Positions 49,352 through 57,159 of a stretch of DNA of 64,000 nt are shown here, piece after piece; the first letter of the stretch is position 1, and each line of letters starts with the position of its first letter. Both the position numbers and the translations under genes were made by a program. This DNA is from Mycolicibacterium hippocampi (GTDB taxonomy: Bacteria > Actinomycetota > Actinomycetes > Mycobacteriales > Mycobacteriaceae), in contig NZ_BLLB01000002.1 of assembly GCF_010723735.1 (NCBI RefSeq), forward strand, positions 5,022,001-5,086,000, given 5' to 3'. The notes under the pieces were generated by a model. The model was given only the letters and a program-made list of their open reading frames with translations, ran no database searches and was not told the DNA's origin.

Positions 49352-49960
49352 CTACTCGGTCAGCCGCGGGACCCAGCAGTTCGCGACGTGGTCGTCGACC
49401 ATCCCGGTGGCCTGCATCAACGCGTACGCCGTTGTCGGGCCGACGAATCTGAACCCGCGGCGTTTGAGCTCCTTGGCCATCGCCTTGGATTCGGGCGTCA
49501 CCGCCGCAACCTGCGACAGATCAGCAGGTCGCGCCCGGCTCATCCGGTCCGGCGGGGCGAACGACCACAGCAGTTCGGAGAGGTCGACGCCGCCGTCGGC
49601 CAGGTCGGCGACGACCCGGGCGTTGGAAATGGTGGCATCGATCTTGGCCCGGTTGCGCACGATCCCCTGGTCGGCCAGCAATCGGTCGACGTCACGCTCG
49701 GTGTAGCGAGCGACGCGTTCGACATCGAAGCCGTCGAACGCGGCCCGGAAGTTGTCCCGCTTGCGCAGGATGATCAGCCAGGACAACCCGCTCTGAAACG
49801 CCTCGAGACTCACCCGTTCGAACAACGCCGCCGAACCCTGCAGCGGGCGGCCCCACTCGTCGTCGTGGTAGTTCCGGTAGAGGTCGAAATCGGTAGGCGA
49901 CAAGCGTGATTGGTCGATCCAGCCGCACCGGATCCGGCGATCGACCGAGGCCGTCGTCAT
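49352..49960 (-). CDS. tag: 3-methyladenine DNA glycosylase I (Tag)
   Basis: 202-residue HhH-family glycosylase that removes 3-methyladenine from alkylated DNA. Zinc/lesion-binding residues are visible: the N-terminal CGW with YHDDEWGRPL, and the C-terminal DDHVANCW (His and Cys ligands). The catalytic glutamate lies in the LFERVSLEAFQSGLSW segment. It overlaps the upstream Rv1209-like gene by 4 nt (ATGA) and is in the same operon. Ortholog of Rv1210. Confidence 0.93.
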   Translation of the reverse strand: MTTASVDRRIRCGWIDQSRLSPTDFDLYRNYHDDEWGRPLQGSAALFERVSLEAFQSGLSWLIILRKRDNFRAAFDGFDVERVARYTERDVDRLLADQGIVRNRAKIDATISNARVVADLADGGVDLSELLWSFAPPDRMSRARPADLSQVAAVTPESKAMAKELKRRGFRFVGPTTAYALMQATGMVDDHVANCWVPRLTE

Positions 49961-50325
49961 GGCTGTTCCGGTGCCTCGTCGGTGGGCAGCGCGTGCGCAC
50001 CGTGGCCGGCGTCGGCGTGGGCGGGTTCGTCCAGACCGTGGGTGGCACGCACCGCTGCCAGCTCACCGCGAAGAGAGTCGAGTTCCTGTCCCAGCCGGTC
50101 GAGCACCCAGTCGACCTCGCTGGCCTTGTAGCCGCGCAGCGCCTGGGTGAACTTCACCGCGTCGACATCGGCGCCGGTGACACCCGAGGCGGGTAACACG
50201 GCGGCCGTGGTGGCGTGCGGGAGCGGCGGCAGCACCTCCCCCCGGCCGAAGAGCACGCTGCCGAGAGCGAACAGCACGATGCCGACGAGCACCAGCACCA
50301 CGAGGTAGAGAAGAACGAGGGTCAC
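49957..50325 (-). CDS. DivIVA-domain membrane protein (Rv1209-like)
   Basis: 122-residue protein with an N-terminal transmembrane helix (MTLVLLYLVVLVLVGIVLFALGSVLF), then a DivIVA-like segment (VDAVKFTQALRGYKASEVDWVLDRLGQELDSLRGELAAVRA) and a His/Ala-rich tail. GTG 50325 gives a compact N-terminus; ATG 50343 would add MRHYRG and is also possible. It is co-transcribed with tag and preceded by a family A palindrome. A role in envelope growth is suggested only by the DivIVA similarity. Confidence 0.75.
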   Translation of the reverse strand: MTLVLLYLVVLVLVGIVLFALGSVLFGRGEVLPPLPHATTAAVLPASGVTGADVDAVKFTQALRGYKASEVDWVLDRLGQELDSLRGELAAVRATHGLDEPAHADAGHGAHALPTDEAPEQP

Positions 50326-50344
50326 GCCTCGATAGTGCCTCATC

Positions 50345-50409
50345 CCCCCGGAATTGCATTCCCGCAGGTCCCCTGCCGAACTACGGCTGCCGGAATGCAG
50401 TTCCGGCGG
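50345..50409. repeat. Intergenic palindrome family A, copy 3
   Basis: Arms of 23 bp (50345-50367 and 50387-50409) match at 20 of 23 positions; the right arm core CTGCCGGAATGCAGTTCCGG is close to the other copies. It lies between gpgS and the Rv1209-like gene on the same strand and could attenuate transcription between them. Confidence 0.7.
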
Positions 50410-50418
50410 GCAGAAACG

Positions 50419-51378
50419 TCAGCGGGGGCGCAGGGTCACCATCGGCGGCCGATCCTGCAGGGACACCGTCGACATCCGCGGGCTGTAGTCCTCGCCGTCG
50501 GCAAAGAACTGGGTGAGCCCGACCCCTGAATCCGGCACTCCGCACCGGGACAGCAGGGTGGCGATCACCTGCCTGCTCATCGATGCCAACTCGGTCAAGG
50601 GCCGGTTGCGATGCGTGCGTACCCCGAGGTTCACCTGGGCGATGGCATCAAGACCCAACCGGTCGTAGGCGTCGATGAGCAGCCCGATCTCCACGCCGTA
50701 ACCCGGCGCGAACGGCACCGCGGTCAGGAGCTCACGGGTTCCGGCGTATTCCCCGCCCAGGGGCTGGTACAGGCACATCAGCTCCGGCCGCAGAGCAGCC
50801 AGCAAGGGGCGTGCCACGAGCTCGGTGACGCGGCCGCCCCCGTTGGCGTCCTCGCTGCCGCTGACCTTGAGGGGCCGCCGGTAGAAGCCCTTGACCAGGT
50901 GCACGCCGTCGGTGGTGAGCAGCGGGCCCAGCAGCTTGGGGACGAACATCGGATCGGGATCGAGCAGATCGGAATCCACGAAGGCGACGATGTCGCCCGT
51001 GGTGGCGGCCAGCGACCGCCACAGCACCTCGCCCTTGCCCGGCTGGGGCGCGACTTCGGGCAGTGCGACCTCACGGCTGATCACCCGGGCGCCTGCGGCG
51101 AGCGCGCGGATCTCGGTGTCGTCGGTGGAGCCGGAGTCGAGCACGATCAGCTCGTCGACCAGTCCACCGACGAGCGGGGTGATGGTCTCGACGACGCTGG
51201 CGACGGTCTCTTCTTCGTTGAGCGCGGGCAGCACCACCGACACGGTGCGTCCTGCCTTCGCCGCTTCGAGTTCGGCGATCGTCCAGGCCGGCCGGCTCCA
51301 GCTGTGATCGGTCAGCCAGCGATGTTCGGCCACACCTTCTGTGGCCAGGTCTGAGACTCGATCGGATAACACAGTCAT
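50419..51378 (-). CDS. gpgS: Glucosyl-3-phosphoglycerate synthase GpgS
   Basis: 319-residue GT81 enzyme that transfers glucose from NDP-glucose to 3-phosphoglycerate, the first step of methylglucose lipopolysaccharide synthesis. The GT-A motif VVLPALNEEETV starts the fold, the metal-binding DxD is D135-S-D137 (FVDSD), and VLDSGSTDDTEIRALAAGA and PGKGEVLWRSL bind the donor. ATG 51378 overlaps folP2 by 4 nt (ATGA). Ortholog of Rv1208. Confidence 0.94.
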   Translation of the reverse strand: MTVLSDRVSDLATEGVAEHRWLTDHSWSRPAWTIAELEAAKAGRTVSVVLPALNEEETVASVVETITPLVGGLVDELIVLDSGSTDDTEIRALAAGARVISREVALPEVAPQPGKGEVLWRSLAATTGDIVAFVDSDLLDPDPMFVPKLLGPLLTTDGVHLVKGFYRRPLKVSGSEDANGGGRVTELVARPLLAALRPELMCLYQPLGGEYAGTRELLTAVPFAPGYGVEIGLLIDAYDRLGLDAIAQVNLGVRTHRNRPLTELASMSRQVIATLLSRCGVPDSGVGLTQFFADGEDYSPRMSTVSLQDRPPMVTLRPR

Positions 51379-52250
51379 GCCAGTCCCCTCACCGTGCGAG
51401 TCGGCGGCCGCGCGCCTTGGATCGACGCGACCATTTCCAGCACGCGTCGTGTGGGCCCGACCTCGTGCACCCGGAACATCGCAGCTCCGTCCGCGGCGGC
51501 CAGCGCGGTGGCCGCCAGGGTGCCTTCCAAGCGTTCGGTCAGGTCCACACCCAGAGTCTCCCCGACGAAATCTTTGTTGCTGAGCGCCATCAGGACCGGC
51601 CATCCAGTATTTACAAGCTCTTTCACCTGGCGCAACAAACTAAGGCCGTGGTAAGTGTTCTTGCCGAAATCGTGCGTCGGATCGATGAGAATGCCGTCGC
51701 GGCGCACCCCCTGCCCGACCGCCCGCTCCGCGGCCGCGGTTACCTCGGCAATGACGGCGTCGACCACGCCCCGTTCGGAGACCCCGTAGTTCACCCGGAA
51801 CGGGCGCGTCCGCGGCACGGCACCGCCGGTGTGCGAACACACCAGTCCGGCGCCGAACTCGGCGGCGACCGCCGCGAGGTCGGGGTCAACTCCGCCCCAC
51901 GTGTCGTTGATCAGGTCCGCGCCCGCTGCGCAGGCCTGTTTGGCCACCTCGGCCCGCCAGGTGTCGACGCTGATCAGCTGGTCGGGGAATTCGGCGCGCA
52001 GCCACTCGATGAACGGCACGACGCGGTTGATCTCCTCCGCGACGTCGACCGTGTGACCGGGCCCGGCTTTCACCCCGCCGACGTCGACGACGTCGGCGCC
52101 CTCACCGACCACGCGGTGCACGGCCTGCTTGGCGGCGTCGTCGGTGAACGTCGCACCGCGGTCGTAGAACGAATCCGGCGTGCGGTTCACGATCGCCATG
52201 ATCAGCGCGCGGTCCCCGGCCACCGGGCGCCCCAGAAACGTCCTCTGCAC
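51375..52250 (-). CDS. folP2: Dihydropteroate synthase homolog FolP2
   Basis: 291-residue TIM-barrel protein of the pteroate-synthase family. Recognisable elements are MAIVNRTPDSFYDRGATF (substrate loop 1), VDVGGVKAGPGHTVDVAEE, ISVDTWRAEVA and DLINDTWGG. M. tuberculosis FolP2 (Rv1207) has no detectable dihydropteroate synthase activity, so the label is structural. Genomic coupling with gpgS (4-nt overlap) and fadD6 (20 bp upstream) argues for a role in that operon and not in folate supply. Confidence 0.9.
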   Translation of the reverse strand: MQRTFLGRPVAGDRALIMAIVNRTPDSFYDRGATFTDDAAKQAVHRVVGEGADVVDVGGVKAGPGHTVDVAEEINRVVPFIEWLRAEFPDQLISVDTWRAEVAKQACAAGADLINDTWGGVDPDLAAVAAEFGAGLVCSHTGGAVPRTRPFRVNYGVSERGVVDAVIAEVTAAAERAVGQGVRRDGILIDPTHDFGKNTYHGLSLLRQVKELVNTGWPVLMALSNKDFVGETLGVDLTERLEGTLAATALAAADGAAMFRVHEVGPTRRVLEMVASIQGARPPTRTVRGLA

Positions 52251-52270
52251 GCCACCAGGCTACGGGCCTG

Positions 52271-54073
52271 CTACTTCGGCTTCTTGCCGTCCTTGACCTC
52301 GCCGAGGTACTCGTCGTAGAACGGCACGTACCCCTCCTCCTTGCCGGAGAGCACATAGATCGGGTCGTCGATCTTGACGTCGTCGTCGTCGCCCTCGCCG
52401 CTGGAGCCGCCGTAGCCCTCCTTGCGCAGGTCGACCTTTTGGCTCTTGAACGTCGAGGTGTGCGCCAGCTCCTCGACCACCCGCACGAACAGCGGGATCG
52501 CGTAGCCGGGCAGCTTGTCGTAGACCGCCTTGGCCAGGGCCTTGCCGTCGAACTCGGCACCCTCCCTGAGCTGGATCGCGACCATGCCGGCCTTACCGCC
52601 GGTGTCGGGCACCTCGACCCCGAAGACGGTGGCTTCCTCGACCTGCGGGTCGGTGGACACCGCGGCCTCCACCTCGGTGGTGGCGACGTTCTCGCCCTTC
52701 CACCGGAACGTGTCGCCGAGCCGGTCGGTGAACGCCGCGTGCCCGAAGCCCTGCGAGCGCATCAGGTCGCCGGTGTTGAACCACACGTCGCCTTCCTTGA
52801 AGGCGTCGCGGACCAGCTTCTTCTCGGTGGCTTCCTTGTCGGTGTAGCCGTCGAACGGCTGGAAGTTACTCACCTTGGACAGCAGCAGCCCGGGTTCGCC
52901 GTTGGCGACCTTGCGCACCCGGCCGTCCTTGTCGCGCACCGGGTCGCCGGACTCGTCGTATTCGACGAAGGCCACCGGTGACGGGCAGATGCCGGTGGTC
53001 TTGTCGACGTTGAGGACGTTGACGAACGCGGTGTTGCCCTCGGATGCGGCGTAGAACTCGCAGACCCGCTGGATTCCGAACCGCTCGGTGAACTCGTCCC
53101 AGATGGCCGGGCGCAGACCGTTGCCGGCGATCACCCGCACCCGGTGTTTGCGGTCGGTGTCCTTCGGCGGCTGGTTGAGCAGATACGTGCAGACCTCGCC
53201 GATGTAGACGAACGCGGAGGCGTCGTGGCGGATGACGTCGTCCCAGAACTTCGACGCCGAGAACGACTTGCCCAGCGCCAGCGTGGCACCGGAGTTCAGC
53301 ACCGACGACAGTGCCACCGTCAACGCGTTGTTGTGGTAGAGCGGCAGGCAGCAGTAGAGAGTGTCGTTGCTGTTCAGGCGCATGCCGAGGCCGCCGAAAC
53401 CGGCCAGTGCCCGCAACCACCGGTAGTGCGTCATCACGCTGGCCTTGGGCATTCCCGTGGTGCCGGACGTGAAGATGTAGAAAGCCTTGTCCTTGGCGAG
53501 CACCGCAGAGGTGGTGGCCGGGTTGGTCGTCGGCGCCGTCTCGGCGAGTCGCTTGAGTTCGTCGAGGGTCAACAGACCGTCGGTGTCGGCGCCGCTCTCG
53601 CTGATGGGTTCCACGAACTCGGTCTCGGCGACCACGACCGAGGCCGACAGCAGACCGAGGCTGTGCTCGAGCACATCGTCACGCTGGTTGTAGTTCAGCA
53701 TTCCCGAGATCGCGCCACACTTGACCGCCGCCAGCATGAGCAGCACCGGTTCCACGGAGTTGCGCAGCATGATGCCGACGACGTCACCGTGACCGACGCC
53801 CCGGGCGGCCAGCACCGCGGCGTAACGGTTGACGGTCTCGTTGGCTTCGCCGTAGGTGAGCTCACGATCCTCGAACTTGAGGAAGACCTTGTCGGCGTAG
53901 CGGCCGGCACGGTCCTGGAAGACCTTGCCGATCGAGGTCTTCGCCGAGGGCCGCGCGAGAAAGCCGGTGACAACGCCGCGCACGATGACCGGCGCGTCCA
54001 TCACCAAACCGGGCACTTGGCCGGCAATATCGAGCAAGCCGACACTGCGCCGGACTCCGGACTTCTCGCTCAT
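52271..54073 (-). CDS. fadD6: Long-chain/very-long-chain acyl-CoA synthetase FadD6
   Basis: 600-residue acyl-CoA synthetase of the fatty-acid-transport (FATP/VLACS) type, activating fatty acids with ATP and CoA at the membrane. The AMP-binding signature is YIFTSGTTGMPKA, followed by the FATP-specific FYAASEGNTAFVN, and TGDLMRSQGFGHAAFTDRLGDTFRWKGENVATTEVE is the linker and C-terminal motif. The C-terminal catalytic lysine segment is PLFVRVVEELAHTSTFKSQK. A ribosome-binding site GGAGG precedes ATG 54073. It begins the fadD6-folP2-gpgS operon. Ortholog of Rv1206. Confidence 0.93.
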   Translation of the reverse strand: MSEKSGVRRSVGLLDIAGQVPGLVMDAPVIVRGVVTGFLARPSAKTSIGKVFQDRAGRYADKVFLKFEDRELTYGEANETVNRYAAVLAARGVGHGDVVGIMLRNSVEPVLLMLAAVKCGAISGMLNYNQRDDVLEHSLGLLSASVVVAETEFVEPISESGADTDGLLTLDELKRLAETAPTTNPATTSAVLAKDKAFYIFTSGTTGMPKASVMTHYRWLRALAGFGGLGMRLNSNDTLYCCLPLYHNNALTVALSSVLNSGATLALGKSFSASKFWDDVIRHDASAFVYIGEVCTYLLNQPPKDTDRKHRVRVIAGNGLRPAIWDEFTERFGIQRVCEFYAASEGNTAFVNVLNVDKTTGICPSPVAFVEYDESGDPVRDKDGRVRKVANGEPGLLLSKVSNFQPFDGYTDKEATEKKLVRDAFKEGDVWFNTGDLMRSQGFGHAAFTDRLGDTFRWKGENVATTEVEAAVSTDPQVEEATVFGVEVPDTGGKAGMVAIQLREGAEFDGKALAKAVYDKLPGYAIPLFVRVVEELAHTSTFKSQKVDLRKEGYGGSSGEGDDDDVKIDDPIYVLSGKEEGYVPFYDEYLGEVKDGKKPK

Positions 54074-54132
54074 AGGACGTTGTTCCTCCGCTGTGTCGGT
54101 TTGTCGGCCACCCTAACTGCGAGTGACATCGG

Positions 54133-54705
54133 TCATACAACCGGTGCACATGCGGCCAGAGCGGCATCGACGTCATCGACGACGATGAGCCGCCGCAGTG
54201 CGTCCGCGGCGACGTATCCGCTGTCGACCAGCCCGCGCAGCCAGTCCAGCAACCCCCCGTAGTGCCCGAAGGGATCGAGCATCACGATCGGTTTGGAGTG
54301 CATACCCAAATACCCCGCTGTCCAGGCTTCGAAGAATTCCTCGAGGGTGCCGATACCGCCGGGCAGCGCGATGAACGCATCGGCGCGGTCTTCCATCACC
54401 TGTTTGCGTTCCCGCATGGTGTCGGTGACGACCAGTTCGTCGGCCTCGGTGTCGGCGACCTCGCGGTGCACCAGCGCCTTGGGAATGACTCCGACGGTGT
54501 AACCGCCGTGGGCCCGGGCGGTACCGGCCACCGCGCCCATCGCCGAGACGTTGCCGCCTCCGGAGACCAGGGTCCATCCCCTCTCGGCGATGGCCGTTCC
54601 CACGTCGCTGGCCAACTCGAGTAGCGGCGGGTGGGCCGGGCCTGACGCGCAGTAGACGCACACAGCCCATTCGTCGTCGGTTCGTCGACTCACTTCCGGG
54701 GACAC
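54133..54705 (-). CDS. LOG-family protein (cytokinin riboside phosphoribohydrolase-like)
   Basis: 190-residue Rossmann-fold protein of the LOG/TIGR00730 family. Motifs GGGNVSAMGAVAGTA and ALPGGIGTLEEFFEAW form the nucleotide-binding and catalytic site. M. tuberculosis Rv1205 acts as a cytokinin-producing LOG enzyme. GTG 54705 is preferred over ATG 54723 because TACCTT lies exactly 7 nt upstream of it (leaderless layout) and the resulting protein begins MSPEVSRRTDDEWAVCVYC, close to the Rv1205 length. It is divergent from the ATPase gene. Confidence 0.88.
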   Translation of the reverse strand: MSPEVSRRTDDEWAVCVYCASGPAHPPLLELASDVGTAIAERGWTLVSGGGNVSAMGAVAGTARAHGGYTVGVIPKALVHREVADTEADELVVTDTMRERKQVMEDRADAFIALPGGIGTLEEFFEAWTAGYLGMHSKPIVMLDPFGHYGGLLDWLRGLVDSGYVAADALRRLIVVDDVDAALAACAPVV

Positions 54706-54712
54706 GCAGACA

Positions 54713-54728
54713 AAGGTAGCCATAGGCT
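54713..54728. promoter_or_regulatory. Back-to-back -10 elements for LOG and ATPase genes
   Basis: Minus -10 TACCTT (54718-54713) is 7 nt from GTG 54705; plus -10 TAGGCT (54723-54728) is 6 nt from GTG 54735. The hexamers are separated by 4 bp, leaving 29 bp in total between the starts. Confidence 0.4.
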
Positions 54729-54734
54729 TTCCCG

Positions 54735-56732
54735 GTGCCTGTGCAAGTGCCGATCGGATGGGTGACCGCCCCCGTCGAACCAACCCTCGATCAGCTCGAA
54801 TCCGGGGTGCGGACCCGGGTCGGCGCGGTGCTGATCGGTTCTGCGGGTGTCGGCAAGACCTCGCTGGCGCGGCAAGCCGCCGAGCGGCTGAGCGCCGATT
54901 TCCCGCGGGTGGACTGGGTGCGTGGGACGGCGTCGGGCGCGGCGATCCCGTTCGCGGCCTTCCAGCGACTGCTGGAGGTGCCGGAGACGGGCAAGACCGC
55001 CGCGGTGTTGCGGGCGCTGCGCGATGGCCTCGGCGACGGACGGTTGTTGGTCGTCGACGACGCCCACCTGCTGGACCCGCTGTCGGCCGCACTCGTCTAT
55101 CAACTCGCCGTCGGTCGCACCGTTCGGATGCTGGTCACCGCGACCGTCGCCAGGGCCCCGGTGCCGCCCGAGGTCTCGGCGCTGTGGCAGGACGGGCTGG
55201 TGGCGCGGATCGACCTGCAACCGCCCGGCCACGACGACAGCCGGCTGCGGGCGCAGGTCGAGGAGTTCGTCGACACACTGCCCGGGACGGCTCGCCGGGT
55301 GCTGGAGTTCCTGGCCGTCGCCGACCCGCTGCCACTGGCCGACGCGGTGGCGCTGGCCGGGGCCGGCGCGGTCGACGACGCCGTGGGATGCGGAGTGGTC
55401 GTCGCCGGCGACGACGGTGTGCGACCGGCGCATCCGCTGTTCGTCGACTCGGTGCGCGGCGCACTCGGTGGACCGGACCTGCGCCGGCTTCGCACCGCGT
55501 TGGTCGAGCGGTTGTCGGCGTCCGACGGCGGTGGGGTGGTGGCCCGGCTACGCCGGGCGGTGCTGGCGGTCGGTAGCGACCGTCCGCAGCCCGTCGCGGA
55601 GGTCTGCGCCGCCGCCCAGGAAGCCCTCCGGTTGGGTGATCTCGAGCTCAGTGAGCGACTCGGACAGACGGCGCTGAGCCGGGAGCCCGACCTGGCCACC
55701 CGGCTCACCGTCGGCTACGCCCTGGCGTGGCAGGGCCGCGGCAGAGAGGCCGACGAGGTGCTCGCCGAGATCGACCCGGGGGTGCTGACCGAGGACGAAC
55801 TGATGTCATGGGCGCTGCCCACGGCGGCCAATCAGTTCTGGATGCTGTCCGAACCGGAACGGGCGACGGCGTTCCTGCGCGCGACCCGCGGCAAGGTGTC
55901 CTCCCCCGCGGCGGTGACGACGCTGGACGCGCTGTCGGCGACGTTCACGATGAATGCGGGCAACCTCAGCCGGGCGATGGACATCGCCGAGGAAGTGCTG
56001 GCCTCACCGGACGCCGACGACACCGCGATCGGGTGGGCCGCCTCGTCGGCCGCGCTGAGCTCGGCACGGATGGGTCGCTTCGGCGACGTCGACACACTCG
56101 CCGAGCGGGCGTTGTCCGCGGGGCATCCGGGCTTGCTGCGGTTCACCAGCGGATTCGGGCAGACGACGACGCTGCTGATGACGGGCGACCCGGAGCGTGC
56201 GCTGACGTTGGCACGCCGCCTCACCGAGTTCGCCCAGCGACAGCAGCCGGGACGGTCGATCGGCGAGGTGCTGGTGGCGGAGATGCTGATCGCCACCGGC
56301 GAGCTGCACCGCGCGGTGACGCTGCTGCGGGGCGCGGCGCACACGCTGGCGCCGACGGGCTACTCCTGGGGGCCGCTGGCATGGATGCTGCTCGCACAGG
56401 CGCTGGGTCGCCTCGGTGAGCCGATCGAGGCGGCAAAGGCGTTGGGGCGGGCGGAATCCCGGCACGGGCTGAAATCGATGCTGTTCGCTCCCGAGCTGGC
56501 GTTGGCCAGGGCGTGGACGAAGGCGTCGCGGGGCGACACCCACGGGGCCGTCGCCTCGGCCCGGGACGCGGTCAAGGCGGCCGAGCGGGGCGCGCAGAGC
56601 GCGGTGGCGCTGCGCGCGGCAGCGGATGCGGTACGCCTCGGGGACCCGCGGGGGCGGGACACGCTGACGCGGCTGAGCGGGGTGGTCGACTGTGCGTTCG
56701 GCAGGGCCGCGCTGGCGGCGGGCAGCAACTGA
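54735..56732 (+). CDS. STAND/LuxR-type AAA ATPase without helix-turn-helix (Rv1204c-like)
   Basis: 665-residue protein. Walker A is IGSAGVGKTSLA near residue 40, Walker B LLVVDDAHLLD near 110. A long alpha-helical TPR/MalT-like part occupies the remainder (repeated L-R-A helices such as LTVGYALAWQGRGREADEVLAEI and NAGNLSRAMDIAEEVLAS). MalT/LuxR-family regulators end in a LuxR helix-turn-helix, but here the chain stops at VVDCAFGRAALAAGSN with no such motif. It probably acts as an ATP-dependent scaffold or regulates through protein contact. The first start codon was chosen from the -10 spacing; GTG 54762 is an alternative. Confidence 0.82.
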   Translation: MPVQVPIGWVTAPVEPTLDQLESGVRTRVGAVLIGSAGVGKTSLARQAAERLSADFPRVDWVRGTASGAAIPFAAFQRLLEVPETGKTAAVLRALRDGLGDGRLLVVDDAHLLDPLSAALVYQLAVGRTVRMLVTATVARAPVPPEVSALWQDGLVARIDLQPPGHDDSRLRAQVEEFVDTLPGTARRVLEFLAVADPLPLADAVALAGAGAVDDAVGCGVVVAGDDGVRPAHPLFVDSVRGALGGPDLRRLRTALVERLSASDGGGVVARLRRAVLAVGSDRPQPVAEVCAAAQEALRLGDLELSERLGQTALSREPDLATRLTVGYALAWQGRGREADEVLAEIDPGVLTEDELMSWALPTAANQFWMLSEPERATAFLRATRGKVSSPAAVTTLDALSATFTMNAGNLSRAMDIAEEVLASPDADDTAIGWAASSAALSSARMGRFGDVDTLAERALSAGHPGLLRFTSGFGQTTTLLMTGDPERALTLARRLTEFAQRQQPGRSIGEVLVAEMLIATGELHRAVTLLRGAAHTLAPTGYSWGPLAWMLLAQALGRLGEPIEAAKALGRAESRHGLKSMLFAPELALARAWTKASRGDTHGAVASARDAVKAAERGAQSAVALRAAADAVRLGDPRGRDTLTRLSGVVDCAFGRAALAAGSN

Positions 56733-56788
56733 TGCGCCACCACCCTGTGCTGCGGACCTAGAATCGTCAGCAGGTCGAGGAGGTAGGG

Positions 56789-57136
56789 ATGGTCGAACCG
56801 CTCTCGGTGAACACCGACGGCGTGCGCTCGCTGGCAGAGGTCCACACCGCTGTCGCCACCGGTCTGGGTGCGCTCGCTGCCGGCACGCCCGGCCCGGCAG
56901 GGGTCGCCGCCTCCCACGGGCCCATCGCCCACGGCGTCGGTACCGCGTTGTCCGCGGCACTCGGGTCCCGGACCGGGGCCATGAACGTCACCCGGACCAG
57001 CGGTGCGCAGATCTCGGAGCTCCTGCACCAGGCCGCCGTGGCCTACGAGCGCGGCGACGAGCGTGGCGCGCAGGAGATCAGAGCGGCGGCCGAAGCGCTG
57101 GCCGAACCGGGCGCGGCCCGCCCCGAAACCGACTAG
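56789..57136 (+). CDS. Type VII (ESX) secretion target, EspC-like
   Basis: 115-residue helical protein resembling EspC/DUF2580 substrates. It has no signal peptide, one helix-rich core (VRSLAEVHTAVATGLGALA and ISELLHQAAVAYERGDERGAQEIRAAAEAL) and the C-terminal secretion motif YxxxD/E as Y86-x3-D90. A good ribosome-binding site GAGGAGG precedes ATG 56789. No ESX components or PE/PPE partners are nearby, so it is an orphan substrate or a relic. The TAG stop codon is inside the duplicated target site of the IS481-type element. Confidence 0.72.
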   Translation: MVEPLSVNTDGVRSLAEVHTAVATGLGALAAGTPGPAGVAASHGPIAHGVGTALSAALGSRTGAMNVTRTSGAQISELLHQAAVAYERGDERGAQEIRAAAEALAEPGAARPETD

Positions 57137-57137
57137 A
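57132..57137. repeat. Target-site duplication, left
   Basis: ACTAGA, directly repeated at 58215-58220, flanks the insertion element. It contains the TAG stop of the EspC-like gene and fits the NCTAGN target of IS481-type elements. Confidence 0.9.
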
Positions 57138-57159
57138 TGTACTGAGTCATGACGTTGGT
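57138..57159. repeat. IS terminal inverted repeat, left
   Basis: Starts TGTACTGAGTCATGACGTTG; pairs with 58193-58214 at 19 of 22 positions, with mismatches only at positions 6, 8 and 10 from the end. Confidence 0.85.
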
